Shown here in pieces: positions 34,604 to 43,051 of a stretch of 43,051 bases of DNA (positions are counted from its first letter, which is position 1; every line of letters starts with the position of its first letter). A model generated the notes under the pieces. The model did no database searches and was not told where the DNA came from. It saw nothing but the letters and a program-made list of their open reading frames with translations. The position numbers and the translations under genes were made by a program. The stretch lies in contig CAKSFY010000006.1 of NCBI GenBank assembly GCA_934454035.1, forward strand, positions 1-43,051. Direction: 5' to 3'. Source of the DNA: an uncultured Clostridia bacterium. GTDB taxonomy: Bacteria > Bacillota > Clostridia > UBA1381.

Positions 34604-37040
34604 TGTCGTTACCTCCTTCTTCATCAGGCTCACGAGATATGTTGTTTACATTTACATTAGCCGACATATCTCCGCGCACGATTCCGTGAATGTCCGCGTC
34701 GACAAAGCCGTTTATATAACCTCTGACACGTCCGTTAACCAAAAACCGTCCGGTTTCTTTTCTGATAATTTCCGGCTTGTTGATTGTGAACTTGGTTTTT
34801 TCTATAATGGTATCGCCCAAAAGCAATATTTCCGGCAGTACGCACATAACCAAAAACATAGATAAAAGCGTACCGGAGCAAAGCGTTTTACCGATTGAAA
34901 CAATTGCCGGCTGGGTCGACAGCTTGCCTATCAGGAAACCTGCCGAGGCAAGTATGCTTCCGGAGGTCAAAACGGTCGGAAAAGCAAAGTTCAGACTTTT
35001 TTTCATAGCTTTTTTTATCGGCATTTTGCCTTTTAACTCCATATATCTGCTCGAAATTACGATAGCGTAGTCGATATTTGCACCCATCTGAATTGAGCTG
35101 ACTATAAGATAGCTCAAAAAATACATCGGGTTATTAAATATTGTAGGCAAAGAGAAGTTAATCCATACACTGCCTTGAATTACCGCAATCAAAAGCACCG
35201 GAAGTCCCGCGCTCTTGAAAGTAAAGAATAAGACGAGTATAACGAAAACTATTGACAGTACGCTTACTATTATATTATCTGTTGCAAATGATTTTGACAA
35301 GTCATAGCTGCTGGTTGAATTGCCGACAAAGTAGTACTCACCGTAATATTTTTTTGCTATATCATGGACAGTTTCAATAAAGTTAAAGGTTTCTTCGCCT
35401 TCGGTTGGGAGATTTAAGTATACAAGCATTCTGGAATATTTGTCTCCGGAAAGCTGCTTTCTCGCATTGTCAAGCTGAACATACAAATCGTCAAGATCAT
35501 TTGCAAGTTCATCATCAAATTGCACATATCCGTCCTGCTTCAAATCATAGACAAAGCTGAACATATCTATGAGCGGAACACCGAAACTTTCCATATTTCC
35601 GATAAGGCGGCTGTATTCTTCATTGTCCGCGGCATATGCGGCATACAATACCTTGCAAAGATCAATATCAATATCGGTAAGCTCGGCAAATTGACGGGGA
35701 GTAAGACGGTCGGTAAGCACATATCCGTCCTTTGCTTCAACGCTTGAAAGTCCGGTTATCGACTTTACCTCGTCATGCTGTTCAAGCTCTTTTACAAGCT
35801 GTTTTTCCTTTTCGTAATTTCCGGTCGGGAAAACCAGCGCTGCAAGATTTTCCGCCCCGAAAGTGTCGTCAATCATTTGCTGAGCGATTTGAGTTTCATT
35901 TTTTCTGTCCGTTTCGGCAGATGATACATCATATACGTAAGGACAATTTGAGGAAACAAAATATCCTGCAACTATGATTCCGACAAAAATCGGAGGAATT
36001 ATAAATCTTAGTTTATATACTATATTTCCGAGTACCGATATAGTCGGCACAAGATTTTTGTGATGTGTTTTGTCAATATATTTTCCGAAAAGCATCAAAA
36101 GGCAGGGCATCATGGTAAATACGCTCAGCAGGCTGAAGCCGATTGATTTTATCAGGCATATGCCCATGTCGAAGCCGATTCTAAATTGCATGAACATAAG
36201 TGCCGCAAGACCGGATATTGTCGTTAACGAGCTTGCGGAAATCTCGGGAATGGATTTTGCCAGTGCGTAAATTACCGCTTCCCTTTGGTCGTGATAGCCG
36301 CGTTCCTCAGAGTAGTGGTGTATCATAATGATTGCATAGTCAATTGACAGGGCAAGCTGTAATATGGTTGTAACCGAATTTGAAACAAAAGAAATTTCGC
36401 CGAGCATGTAGTTTGTGCCTTTGTTCAAAATTGAAGCGGTTATGAAAGTTGCCAAAAGAATGGGAACCTCCATGTATGTCTGCGATGTGAAAAGCAGAAC
36501 CGATACTATAATTACCGCTGCTATTAAAAAGACTGTGTTCATTTCGGCATCCAAAGCAGCGGAATCGTCCGAGTCACTCTCCGAAATATATGTGTCGTAA
36601 TCGGCAAGGAGATTTCGTATTTCGGCATATGCTGCCTTTGTTTCGTCCGAGCCGTCCTCGCTTTTTAAAGTAATGTTGTACAGTGCGCAGCCGTCTTTAT
36701 AATGGTCCTCGCTGTCGTCAAAGTCAAGCATGCTCACGCAATCGAGCGATTCAAGCTTTGTTTCTATATTCTGTGCCTCGTCATATGTTATATTTATTAC
36801 CATTACTTTGGAGGTTGAGTATGTAATAAATTCATCCTCCATTATGGTAAGACCTTGTCTTGTTTCGGTATTGGACGGCAGATATTCGGTAATATCATTG
36901 CATACCTGAACCCAGTTTTGTGAAATAAATGAGAAAATAAAAGCTGCAATATAAATAACAAAAACGATATTTCTTCTGTCAACTATAACGGAAGCCAGCT
37001 TTACAAAAAAGGAATTGTCCGTGCTTTTCTCGTCTTTCAT
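34587..37040 (-). CDS. MMPL/RND-superfamily exporter
   Basis: 817 residues from ATG 37040, which has AGAAGG upstream; the ATG at 37061 lies before that site. Two homologous halves each have an N-terminal helix, an extracytoplasmic loop of 150-200 residues and a bundle of helices, the 12-helix MMPL layout. The proton-relay Asp-Tyr pairs are present in both halves (LSIDYAIIMIHHYSEER and ANIDYAIVISSRYMELK). MMPL proteins export lipids, glycolipids or hydrophobic drugs using the proton gradient. An unusual C-terminal tail (RVRGYINGFVDADIHGIV..., then an acidic EEGGNDNEDDD end) repeats short Val/Ile-Gly strands like a bactofilin turn. It is the second gene after a TetR regulator and probably under its control. 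Confidence 0.87.
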   Translation of the reverse strand: MKDEKSTDNSFFVKLASVIVDRRNIVFVIYIAAFIFSFISQNWVQVCNDITEYLPSNTETRQGLTIMEDEFITYSTSKVMVINITYDEAQNIETKLESLDCVSMLDFDDSEDHYKDGCALYNITLKSEDGSDETKAAYAEIRNLLADYDTYISESDSDDSAALDAEMNTVFLIAAVIIVSVLLFTSQTYMEVPILLATFITASILNKGTNYMLGEISFVSNSVTTILQLALSIDYAIIMIHHYSEERGYHDQREAVIYALAKSIPEISASSLTTISGLAALMFMQFRIGFDMGICLIKSIGFSLLSVFTMMPCLLMLFGKYIDKTHHKNLVPTISVLGNIVYKLRFIIPPIFVGIIVAGYFVSSNCPYVYDVSSAETDRKNETQIAQQMIDDTFGAENLAALVFPTGNYEKEKQLVKELEQHDEVKSITGLSSVEAKDGYVLTDRLTPRQFAELTDIDIDLCKVLYAAYAADNEEYSRLIGNMESFGVPLIDMFSFVYDLKQDGYVQFDDELANDLDDLYVQLDNARKQLSGDKYSRMLVYLNLPTEGEETFNFIETVHDIAKKYYGEYYFVGNSTSSYDLSKSFATDNIIVSVLSIVFVILVLFFTFKSAGLPVLLIAVIQGSVWINFSLPTIFNNPMYFLSYLIVSSIQMGANIDYAIVISSRYMELKGKMPIKKAMKKSLNFAFPTVLTSGSILASAGFLIGKLSTQPAIVSIGKTLCSGTLLSMFLVMCVLPEILLLGDTIIEKTKFTINKPEIIRKETGRFLVNGRVRGYINGFVDADIHGIVRGDMSANVNVNNISREPDEEGGNDNEDDD

Positions 37041-37123
37041 TCTGTAACCTTCTTTCTGCATATTATCATTCTATTATATAATGAAATAAAAATTTTTTCA
37101 ACAGTCAGATTTGCTAATTTGTA

Positions 37124-37693
37124 TTAATTTTTAGCTTTTTCGGAAATTAATTTTATTGCCTGTTTCAGATTGCTGTCAAATAAAAATCCTGTTTTGTCAA
37201 TAATATCATCAAAGCTTTCCTGCATGCCGCCGTCAAGCCATTTGTTTATTATTCCGCGCAGTGCGCAGCAGTAAAAATATGCTATAAAGCTGATATCATT
37301 CTCATCGGCATTTGTCCCGGACGCTTTTTCTTTCGTAAATTCAAGAACTATATCATATATTACATGCTCGAAATATTTTTCAAGCTGAGGTTTTTTGACA
37401 GAGTTGTAAAGATGATAGATTGCTTTTTTGTTTTTCAGGGCAAAATCCGCCCCGGACAAAAGTCCCTCGCGCCATGATGCATACGGGTTTTTATGCTGTT
37501 CGGCAATTTTTTTTACTTCGTTTTGTAAAATTTCATCAACCAAATCATATATATCTTTAAAATTATAATAAAATGTGTTTCTGTTTATGCCGGAGTCCTC
37601 AACAATATCCTTTACGCTTATTTTGTCGAACGGAAGCCGATTCAGCAGCCTCATAAAGCTTTGCATAATAATTATCTTGGTTTGTTTTGCCAT
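37124..37693 (-). CDS. TetR-family transcriptional regulator
   Basis: 189 residues from ATG 37693, with GGAG seven bases upstream. The N-terminal helix-turn-helix is plain (FDKISVKDIVEDSGINRNTFYYNFKDIYDL, written here in part: SVKDIVEDSGINRNTFYYNF). The C-terminal ligand domain resembles the DhaS-like TetR group common in Bacillota. The gene is first in an operon with an MMPL exporter (83-base gap) and the GLUG protein, the standard arrangement of a local repressor that is released by a ligand exported by its own pump (inference). Its promoter lies close to the divergent promoter of the riboswitch gene. Confidence 0.88.
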   Translation of the reverse strand: MAKQTKIIIMQSFMRLLNRLPFDKISVKDIVEDSGINRNTFYYNFKDIYDLVDEILQNEVKKIAEQHKNPYASWREGLLSGADFALKNKKAIYHLYNSVKKPQLEKYFEHVIYDIVLEFTKEKASGTNADENDISFIAYFYCCALRGIINKWLDGGMQESFDDIIDKTGFLFDSNLKQAIKLISEKAKN

Positions 37694-37748
37694 ATAAATC
37701 TCCATCCCGGCGCAATGCACCGGTACAAAAAATGTATTTTACAGGTAT

Positions 37749-37777
37749 AGTATAACATAAACCCGTCTTTTTTTCAA
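37749..37777 (-). promoter_or_regulatory. Promoter of the TetR-MMPL operon
   Basis: On the minus strand TTGAAA (37777-37772) and TATACT (37754-37749) are 17 bases apart, about 55 bases before the TetR start. The AT-rich -10 area would be the natural place for autorepression, but I cannot define an operator. Confidence 0.7.
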
Positions 37778-37797
37778 GAAAAAATATTAAGATTGTA

Positions 37798-37826
37798 TTG
37801 CTTTAAAAGGAAAAATGTGTTATACT
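37798..37826 (+). promoter_or_regulatory. Promoter of the cobalamin-riboswitch transcript
   Basis: TTGCTT (37798-37803) and TATACT (37821-37826) are 17 bases apart. Transcription would begin near 37833, about 25 bases before the first conserved riboswitch bases. Its -35 lies about 20 bases from the divergent TetR -35. Confidence 0.75.
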
Positions 37827-37852
37827 GATATAGTAAAAAAGAATATTCATAC

Positions 37853-38036
37853 AAAGTGTCACCTATGCCGCTCGGGCATAGGGGGTGAAAAGGGAACGGG
37901 GTGTGAATCCCCGGCGGTAACAGCCGCCGTATATACCCGATTGTTTTTATGTCTGTCGGCGAAAGCCGGTCATTGGGAAACTGAGAAGGCAAGGCATTTA
38001 AGCGCCCGAGGGTATCAGCCGGAAGACCTGCTTTGG
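37853..38036 (+). ncRNA. Cobalamin (B12) riboswitch aptamer
   Basis: The conserved blocks of the cobalamin aptamer occur in order: GGGAACGGGGTGTGAATCCC (37892-37911), the B12-box-like GGCGGTAACAGCCGCC (37913-37928), CATTGGGAAACTGAGAAGGC (37971-37990), and the closing GCCGGAAGACCTGC (38018-38031), matching the usual GCCAGGAGACCTGCC. Spacing and length (about 180 bases) suit an adenosylcobalamin-type element. Cobalamin riboswitches usually shut off B12 uptake or synthesis genes when B12 is ample. The only gene downstream is the SLH protein at 38226. Confidence 0.92.
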
Positions 38037-38129
38037 TATTGCTTTTTCCCTTTTAAAAAGCAATATTTTTGATGCGGCAAAAAGGTTTTTTTGCTGTGTA
38101 AAAATATGAAAAAACACAGGAAAACTCTG

Positions 38130-38155
38130 CTGTGGCTGTAGCCGCAGTTTTTTTT
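38130..38155 (+). terminator. Riboswitch-linked intrinsic terminator
   Basis: CTGTGGC (38130-38136) pairs with GCCGCAG (38141-38147) around TGTA, followed by T8. It sits between the aptamer and the start codon, so it is the likely expression platform. The upstream CACAG (38115-38119) could pair with CTGTG (38130-38134) and would then prevent the terminator, a possible antiterminator. Confidence 0.82.
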
Positions 38156-38225
38156 ATGCGGCACATAAGGAGGGATAGCCGGATTTTGTATTTTTTTCAT
38201 AATTTAGAGAAAGGATAAAATCAGT

Positions 38226-41200
38226 ATGAAAAATTTTAACAAGGGAATGTCGTGGATATTGGCGGCGGCGTTAAGCATGTCGGTTTTTACCGCACCGGTA
38301 TTTGCGGACAGTGAGAATTATGTCATTTCAACACCGCAGGAGTTGGCGGCACTGGCAGGAAAGGAAATCACGGGAAGCATTAAGCTTTCATCCGACATTG
38401 ATATGTCGGGAATCCAAATGCAGCCGATTGCTTCTTTTGACGGCGAATTTAACGGAGACGGATACAAAATATCAAATCTTACAATTAGTGCCGAGACATC
38501 GGAGGGCTATATGTCCTCGGGAGCCGGACTTTTTGCACAGTTTTCGGGAACTGCCTCAAATGTTGTTTTTGAAAATCCTGCCGTTACACTTGAAAAAGGC
38601 AACCAAACAGGTGTTGCAGTGCTTGCCGGTTTGATTCCCTCGGGCAAAAGCATTGAAATTAAAAATTGCGGAGTTGTCGGCGGCTATGTCAATGTTGAGT
38701 CGCAGAAAACAACCTATGAGGGCGCATTTATTGGAAATATTATAAATGCCGACGCTAAAATTAAAAACAGCTTCAGCACGGCGGAGATTAAGTTCGGTGC
38801 GTCTAAAACAAACTATAATTATGCCGGCGGTTTTATAGGATATATGATGAATGCTGATTTAGATATATCAGATTCCACATGCGTTTCAAATGTGTCTGCG
38901 GCATCAAGCTCAGGCTATACCGGCGGTTTCATAGGAATAATCAACGGTTCAAATGCCGGTAAAAGCATAAAGTTTACCAACTGCTATTATTCGGGTGTGT
39001 TATCCGGAAGCTTTGCAAATGTTTTCGGCTATGCCTACAGCGGCAGATATGCTTATCCGGAGGTAACGGTTGACAATTGTTATTTTGATAAGGCAAAAAA
39101 TAAAAATATTGATTGCTTTTCTTCAAAGGTGAATTGTATCGGAAAGGTTGAAAATATTGAAGATTTGTCAGCGCTTGATATGGGCGATGCGTTTGAGCTT
39201 AAGGACGGCTGTCCGCTTCCGAAATGGTATGTGAGCGGACAAAGAGAACCGGAGGAGAAAAAGTACAGCATTTCTTTCAATATCAATCCTCAGACTGCAA
39301 AGTTCAGACTTTTCAGCGGTGAAGACGAAATCACATCTGAGTCGGGAAGTTATTCTCTTGCAGCCGGCGAATACAGTTATGAAGTATCGGAATTCGGATA
39401 TGTAACAAAAAAAGACAAGCTGACGGTTTCCGATGACGCCGTTATTGATATAACTCTTGACGAGTGTGAAAAATACGGACTCAAATTCAATATCTATCCG
39501 ACATCGGCAGCAGCAGAAATTGCTTTAACTCTTTCAAATGACGGCAAAGTAATGCAGGGTGAAAACGGAAACTACAGCCTGCCCGAGGGTGTGTACGATT
39601 ATTCGGTATCGGCAGAAGGGTATAAGGCGCAAGCAGGAACAGTTTCAGTTCCGGAAACAAAAGAAGTTACGGTAAAACTCAAATCCGGCAGCAGCTGGGA
39701 CGGAACAATTTCGGAAACCTTGGACGGTGAGGGAACTGAGGAAAATCCGTACATAATCAAGTCGGGCAGCGATCTTGCACTTGCCGCAGAAAACATAAAC
39801 GGCGGCAGAAATGCAGCGGCATATTATGTTTTGGAAAATGATATAGACCTCGGATTTATGCCCTGGACGCCGATAGGCAAAACATCGGTAAATGCTTTTT
39901 CGGGCAGCTTTGACGGAAAAGGACACAAAATAAAGGGTCTGAGCGTTTCGGACGATACCGTCTATGCGTATTACGGACTTTTCGGCTGCTTAAATAACGC
40001 AACCGTTAAAAATCTGACAATCGGCGGAGAGATATTCAGCACACAAAGCTCCGGCTCTGTCGGCGGCATTGCAGGTACTGCAGCAGGAAACACGCTGATA
40101 GAAAACTGTGCAAATGCAGTCTATATTTCCGCAAAGGCAGGCATGTCGGTCGGCGGTCTTGTCGGCTATTGCCGCAAGGATGACGCAATAGGATACCGGT
40201 GGATTGATAATTCGGTAGTATTTAAAAATTGTATTAACAACGGCGCGATAGTTATGAGCGGCGAGGATAAAAATCAATTCTCGCAGGGAAGAGCAGCCGG
40301 TATTGCAGGCTATAGCAAAAACTGCTCACAATTTGAAAATTGTGTAAACCTTGCCGATATAATCGGTGCAAATATTGCCGCAGGTATTTGCGGAGAGCCG
40401 GGCTCGGCGCAGGGAGACAACTGCAGTCCGTATATTAAATCCTGCTATAATGCCGGCAATATTACCGGAAAACTTAAGGCTTATCCGATTTACGGAAAAG
40501 AAAGCATGAGCAATGTCACAAATTGCTATGCCGCCGCAGACGGAAATAAGGACGTTTTTTATAAAACAACCGATGAAATGAAAACGGACGAGTTTGCCGC
40601 GCTTTTAAACGGTGACGGAAATGCATGGCAAAGAGACGGCGGATTCCCATATCCGTCAAATACTGAGATTCCGCAAATTTCGGACGCTTTAAATCGTGAA
40701 GCGTTAAAGTACAAGGACGTTTTGAATGTTCCGTCGGGCACGGAAACCGGCAGCATATTCAGCCTTTTAAAAGACAGTGAGACAGCAGATGCCGCAATAA
40801 GGGCAAATGTTGACGGAAATGAATATTTTGCAGGTCTTTCGGACGGAAAGGTAAAGCTTTTAAAGGCTGCTTCCGACAAGGCACTGACAGTCGGAGTCAC
40901 TTTAATTCTTGAAGATGATGAAGGACGTCTCAGAAAGAATATAAATGTTGTTATCAGCCCGGATAATTCGGCAAGACAAAAGCTTATGAATAAGCTTGCG
41001 GCAATATATGCGGCAAAAACAACCACTAACGAGTGGGCAGTGTTTGATATGGCTGCATACAGTGATTTGGGACTTACGGATGCAAAAATATCCGAGGAAG
41101 CAAAGCAAAATTATGTTAATGTCGCAATTGACGGATTGGATAAATACTATACTCTGGCTTCGGACAGGGCAAAGGCAGAGCTTATAATGGGAACGCTCGG

Positions 41201-42920
41201 AATAGATACTGCCGAACTTTATCCCGTAAACTCAAATACTCCGATAAACAATGCCGAAAAATTAAGGAATGAAAACTTCGGTTCGGATTATACAACCGCA
41301 GTATGGGCACTGCTTGCAAATATGCAGGGAAATGTCAATTTCAGCAGCTCGCAGATTGTAAAGCTTGTTGATATTCTTTTGGCAAATCAGAAAGAAAACG
41401 GACTTTTCAGCTACAGATACGGGCTTAACACATTTGTCGATGTTGATTCCACAGGCTGGGCAATAGCAGCACTTTCGCAATTTACATCCTCAGATACCGA
41501 TACCTACGGAGTAAAGGAAAAAGCACAAAGTTTCACGGAAAAGGCTGTTTCGGGTCTTTCGGCTGAGCTTGGTGAAAATGCGTCATACGGAAATATAAAC
41601 TCGGACGCAATGGTTATAACCGGTTTGCTTGCAATCGGAATCGACCCGGCAAGTGATGAAAGATTCATAAGAAACGGCTGCTCACTTGCGGATGCGCCTA
41701 TGCTTTATGTAAACAGCGCAGGAAACGGATTCTTAAGTGCATATGCTTCGGGAGAGCAAGGCGAAAAAATTTCGGCTTTGGCAACAGAGCAGGGATTCAG
41801 AGGACTTGTCGCACTTGAAGCTTTTGAAAAAAATAATAAGAAAGCTTATAATATTTACGCATTTAATATCAAGGCAAATGAAAAACCGCGTAAAAATCCG
41901 GTAAAGGCAACAGGCAAGGGCAGCATAGAAACTCCTGAAGAACCGGCAGGAACGGACGCAATCAAAGTAAATGCCGAAATCAAAACTCCGGATTCGACTT
42001 GGGTTAGCGAGGAAACAGAAGTAAAAGAGGGCTCAACGGTTTATCACCTTTTAAAGCAGATTGCAGATGAAAAAGGTATCGAAACGGACGGACTTGAAAC
42101 CGGATATGTCAAATCAATGACATATAATGGTGAAACGCTTGTTGAATTCGGCAAGGGACAATCAAGCGGATGGCTCTATTATGTCAACGGTGAACTGCCG
42201 GCTGTAGGCATAACCGACTGCGTTTTAAATGAAGGCGATAAAGTAAGCTTTGTATATACTGTTGATTATAAGCAGGCATCCGGAGGAGGAAGCCTGTCGG
42301 GAGGCGGAAGCTCGTCCGGCAATAAAGACAATAGCAACAATAATCAGACCGTTACTCCTCCTGCCGATACAAAGTGGGTAAATCCCTTTGCTGATGTCAA
42401 GGAAAATGACTGGTTCTTTGAAGCAGTTAAGTATATGAGCGATAAAAAGCTTTTGAAAGGTATATCCGAAACGGAATTTGCTCCTAATAATAAGCTGACC
42501 CGTGCAATGTTTGTTACGATTCTTTACAGAGCGGAAAATGAGCCGCAGGCGGACGGCGCATTATTTGCGGACGTTGAAAGCGGTTCATGGTACGCAAAAG
42601 CCGTAGCATGGGCGAATACAAACGGTATTGTAAGCGGAATATCCGAAACGGAGTTTGCTCCGGATACAGAAATAACAAGAGAGCAAATGGCTGCAATAAT
42701 GTATCGTTACGCAAAGTATAAAGGTAATGAGGTGTCTGCGGCTGATGAAGAGCTTTTGTTTGACGACGCAAAAAGCATTTCGGAGTATGCACGTGAGGCA
42801 ATTTCGTGGGCGGTAAAGAACGGAATATTTACAGGAAAGACAGAAAAGACAATCAACCCGACCGATACCGCAACACGTGCGGAGGCAGCATCGGTATTAA
42901 TGAGATTTTTAAATAAATAA
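38226..42920 (+). CDS. B12-riboswitch-controlled S-layer protein with transcobalamin-like domains
   Basis: 1564 residues; ATG behind GAGAAAGGAT. Signal peptide about 1-27 (VFA cleavage). GLUG-type beta-solenoid about 30-325; two PEGA-like domains about 343-488 (GEYSYEVSEFGYV, GVYDYSVSAEGYK); a second GLUG block about 492-790; a helical domain about 910-1200 with prenyltransferase/squalene-cyclase-like helix pairs (YTTAVWALLANMQ, VDSTGWAIAALSQF, NSDAMVITGLLAIGI); a DUF4430 domain about 1245-1347 (STVYHLLKQIADEKG, SGWLYYVNGE); a Gly/Ser linker; and three SLH repeats about 1382-1564. A helical alpha/alpha barrel followed by a DUF4430-type beta domain is the architecture of intrinsic factor and transcobalamin. 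With the riboswitch upstream, a wall-anchored corrinoid-binding protein is the best reading (inference). It is transcribed alone as far as the window shows. Confidence 0.85.
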   Translation: MKNFNKGMSWILAAALSMSVFTAPVFADSENYVISTPQELAALAGKEITGSIKLSSDIDMSGIQMQPIASFDGEFNGDGYKISNLTISAETSEGYMSSGAGLFAQFSGTASNVVFENPAVTLEKGNQTGVAVLAGLIPSGKSIEIKNCGVVGGYVNVESQKTTYEGAFIGNIINADAKIKNSFSTAEIKFGASKTNYNYAGGFIGYMMNADLDISDSTCVSNVSAASSSGYTGGFIGIINGSNAGKSIKFTNCYYSGVLSGSFANVFGYAYSGRYAYPEVTVDNCYFDKAKNKNIDCFSSKVNCIGKVENIEDLSALDMGDAFELKDGCPLPKWYVSGQREPEEKKYSISFNINPQTAKFRLFSGEDEITSESGSYSLAAGEYSYEVSEFGYVTKKDKLTVSDDAVIDITLDECEKYGLKFNIYPTSAAAEIALTLSNDGKVMQGENGNYSLPEGVYDYSVSAEGYKAQAGTVSVPETKEVTVKLKSGSSWDGTISETLDGEGTEENPYIIKSGSDLALAAENINGGRNAAAYYVLENDIDLGFMPWTPIGKTSVNAFSGSFDGKGHKIKGLSVSDDTVYAYYGLFGCLNNATVKNLTIGGEIFSTQSSGSVGGIAGTAAGNTLIENCANAVYISAKAGMSVGGLVGYCRKDDAIGYRWIDNSVVFKNCINNGAIVMSGEDKNQFSQGRAAGIAGYSKNCSQFENCVNLADIIGANIAAGICGEPGSAQGDNCSPYIKSCYNAGNITGKLKAYPIYGKESMSNVTNCYAAADGNKDVFYKTTDEMKTDEFAALLNGDGNAWQRDGGFPYPSNTEIPQISDALNREALKYKDVLNVPSGTETGSIFSLLKDSETADAAIRANVDGNEYFAGLSDGKVKLLKAASDKALTVGVTLILEDDEGRLRKNINVVISPDNSARQKLMNKLAAIYAAKTTTNEWAVFDMAAYSDLGLTDAKISEEAKQNYVNVAIDGLDKYYTLASDRAKAELIMGTLGIDTAELYPVNSNTPINNAEKLRNENFGSDYTTAVWALLANMQGNVNFSSSQIVKLVDILLANQKENGLFSYRYGLNTFVDVDSTGWAIAALSQFTSSDTDTYGVKEKAQSFTEKAVSGLSAELGENASYGNINSDAMVITGLLAIGIDPASDERFIRNGCSLADAPMLYVNSAGNGFLSAYASGEQGEKISALATEQGFRGLVALEAFEKNNKKAYNIYAFNIKANEKPRKNPVKATGKGSIETPEEPAGTDAIKVNAEIKTPDSTWVSEETEVKEGSTVYHLLKQIADEKGIETDGLETGYVKSMTYNGETLVEFGKGQSSGWLYYVNGELPAVGITDCVLNEGDKVSFVYTVDYKQASGGGSLSGGGSSSGNKDNSNNNQTVTPPADTKWVNPFADVKENDWFFEAVKYMSDKKLLKGISETEFAPNNKLTRAMFVTILYRAENEPQADGALFADVESGSWYAKAVAWANTNGIVSGISETEFAPDTEITREQMAAIMYRYAKYKGNEVSAADEELLFDDAKSISEYAREAISWAVKNGIFTGKTEKTINPTDTATRAEAASVLMRFLNK

Positions 42921-43020
42921 TTAAAAAGGGGATGTAAAAAAAGTCCGGAACGCAAGAAAAGAAGAGAAAAGGACATATTACAGAAAATATAATTGTTTTA
43001 GTCTGAACATTTGTATGCAG

Positions 43021-43043
43021 AAAAATCAAAAAAATTGATTTTT
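43021..43043. repeat. AT-rich inverted repeat near the window end
   Basis: AAAAATCAA pairs with TTGATTTTT around five A residues. It could be a weak terminator for the gene ending at 42920 or an operator for a gene beyond the window. Bases 42921-43020 hold no recognisable feature. Confidence 0.3.
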
Positions 43044-43051
43044 CATAAAAT

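Noticed and set aside
38167..38173. AAGGAGG as the ribosome site of a small gene after the riboswitch terminator
   Set aside because: No ATG or GTG follows at a suitable distance; only a 10-codon TTG frame is present. The real start at 38226 has its own AAAGGAT.
1..43051. Mobile elements, prophage, tRNA or rRNA genes
   Set aside because: No transposase, integrase, terminal inverted repeats with target duplication, cloverleaf or ribosomal RNA motif was visible on either strand.

Overview
The window reads as a chromosomal segment of a fermentative, glycan-using Bacillota, most likely a gut-type Clostridia. The reasons are the many S-layer homology (SLH) surface proteins, strong AGGAGG-type ribosome sites, TTGACA/TATAAT promoters, a lipoprotein ABC binding protein, GLUG and DUF6273-like surface modules, and many CAZymes. 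I see no rRNA, tRNA, phage genes, transposase or CRISPR array.

Layout. (A) 84-4644, minus strand: a D-lyxose/mannose isomerase gene, then SGNH hydrolase - large glycosidase-like protein of unknown family - SGNH hydrolase. The last SGNH gene has its 5' end split by an apparent -1 frameshift in an A7 run. (B) 4750-9432, plus strand: a three-gene operon of GH38 alpha-mannosidase, FGGY sugar kinase and class II ketose-phosphate aldolase, closed by a perfect 15-bp hairpin terminator. (C) 9592-12042: GH2 beta-mannosidase with its own promoter, facing a convergent AraC regulator (12126-13055). (D) 13498-31092, plus strand: a block of secreted proteins. It holds two SLH proteins, an SLH + clan GH-A glycosidase + CBM9-like protein, and three consecutive proteins carrying 1, 2 and 3 copies of a DUF6273-like unit. 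The third appears fused by a -1 frameshift to a second clan GH-A glycosidase. An orphan sugar-binding lipoprotein and a bidirectional terminator end the block. (E) 37693-31124, minus strand: TetR regulator, MMPL/RND-type exporter, and a large secreted membrane-anchored GLUG/helical protein. (F) 37798-42920, plus strand: a sigma-A promoter, a cobalamin riboswitch with an intrinsic terminator, and a 1564-residue S-layer protein with an alpha/alpha-barrel-like helical domain followed by a DUF4430 (transcobalamin-like) domain.

How it fits together (inference). Regions A-D look like a mannose-rich or acetylated glycan locus. Surface GH-A enzymes and repeat proteins act outside, and the binding lipoprotein captures products. 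Cytoplasmic esterases, alpha-mannosidase and beta-mannosidase release monosaccharides, which an isomerase, kinase and aldolase could carry to triose level. Region F is separate and is the most interesting: riboswitch control plus an intrinsic-factor/transcobalamin-like domain pair plus SLH anchoring suggests a cell-surface corrinoid-capture protein.

Two reading-frame breaks (near 1097-1103 and 28222-28246) both sit on homopolymers and both would be repaired by one extra base. They may be assembly errors, real mutations or -1 slippage.
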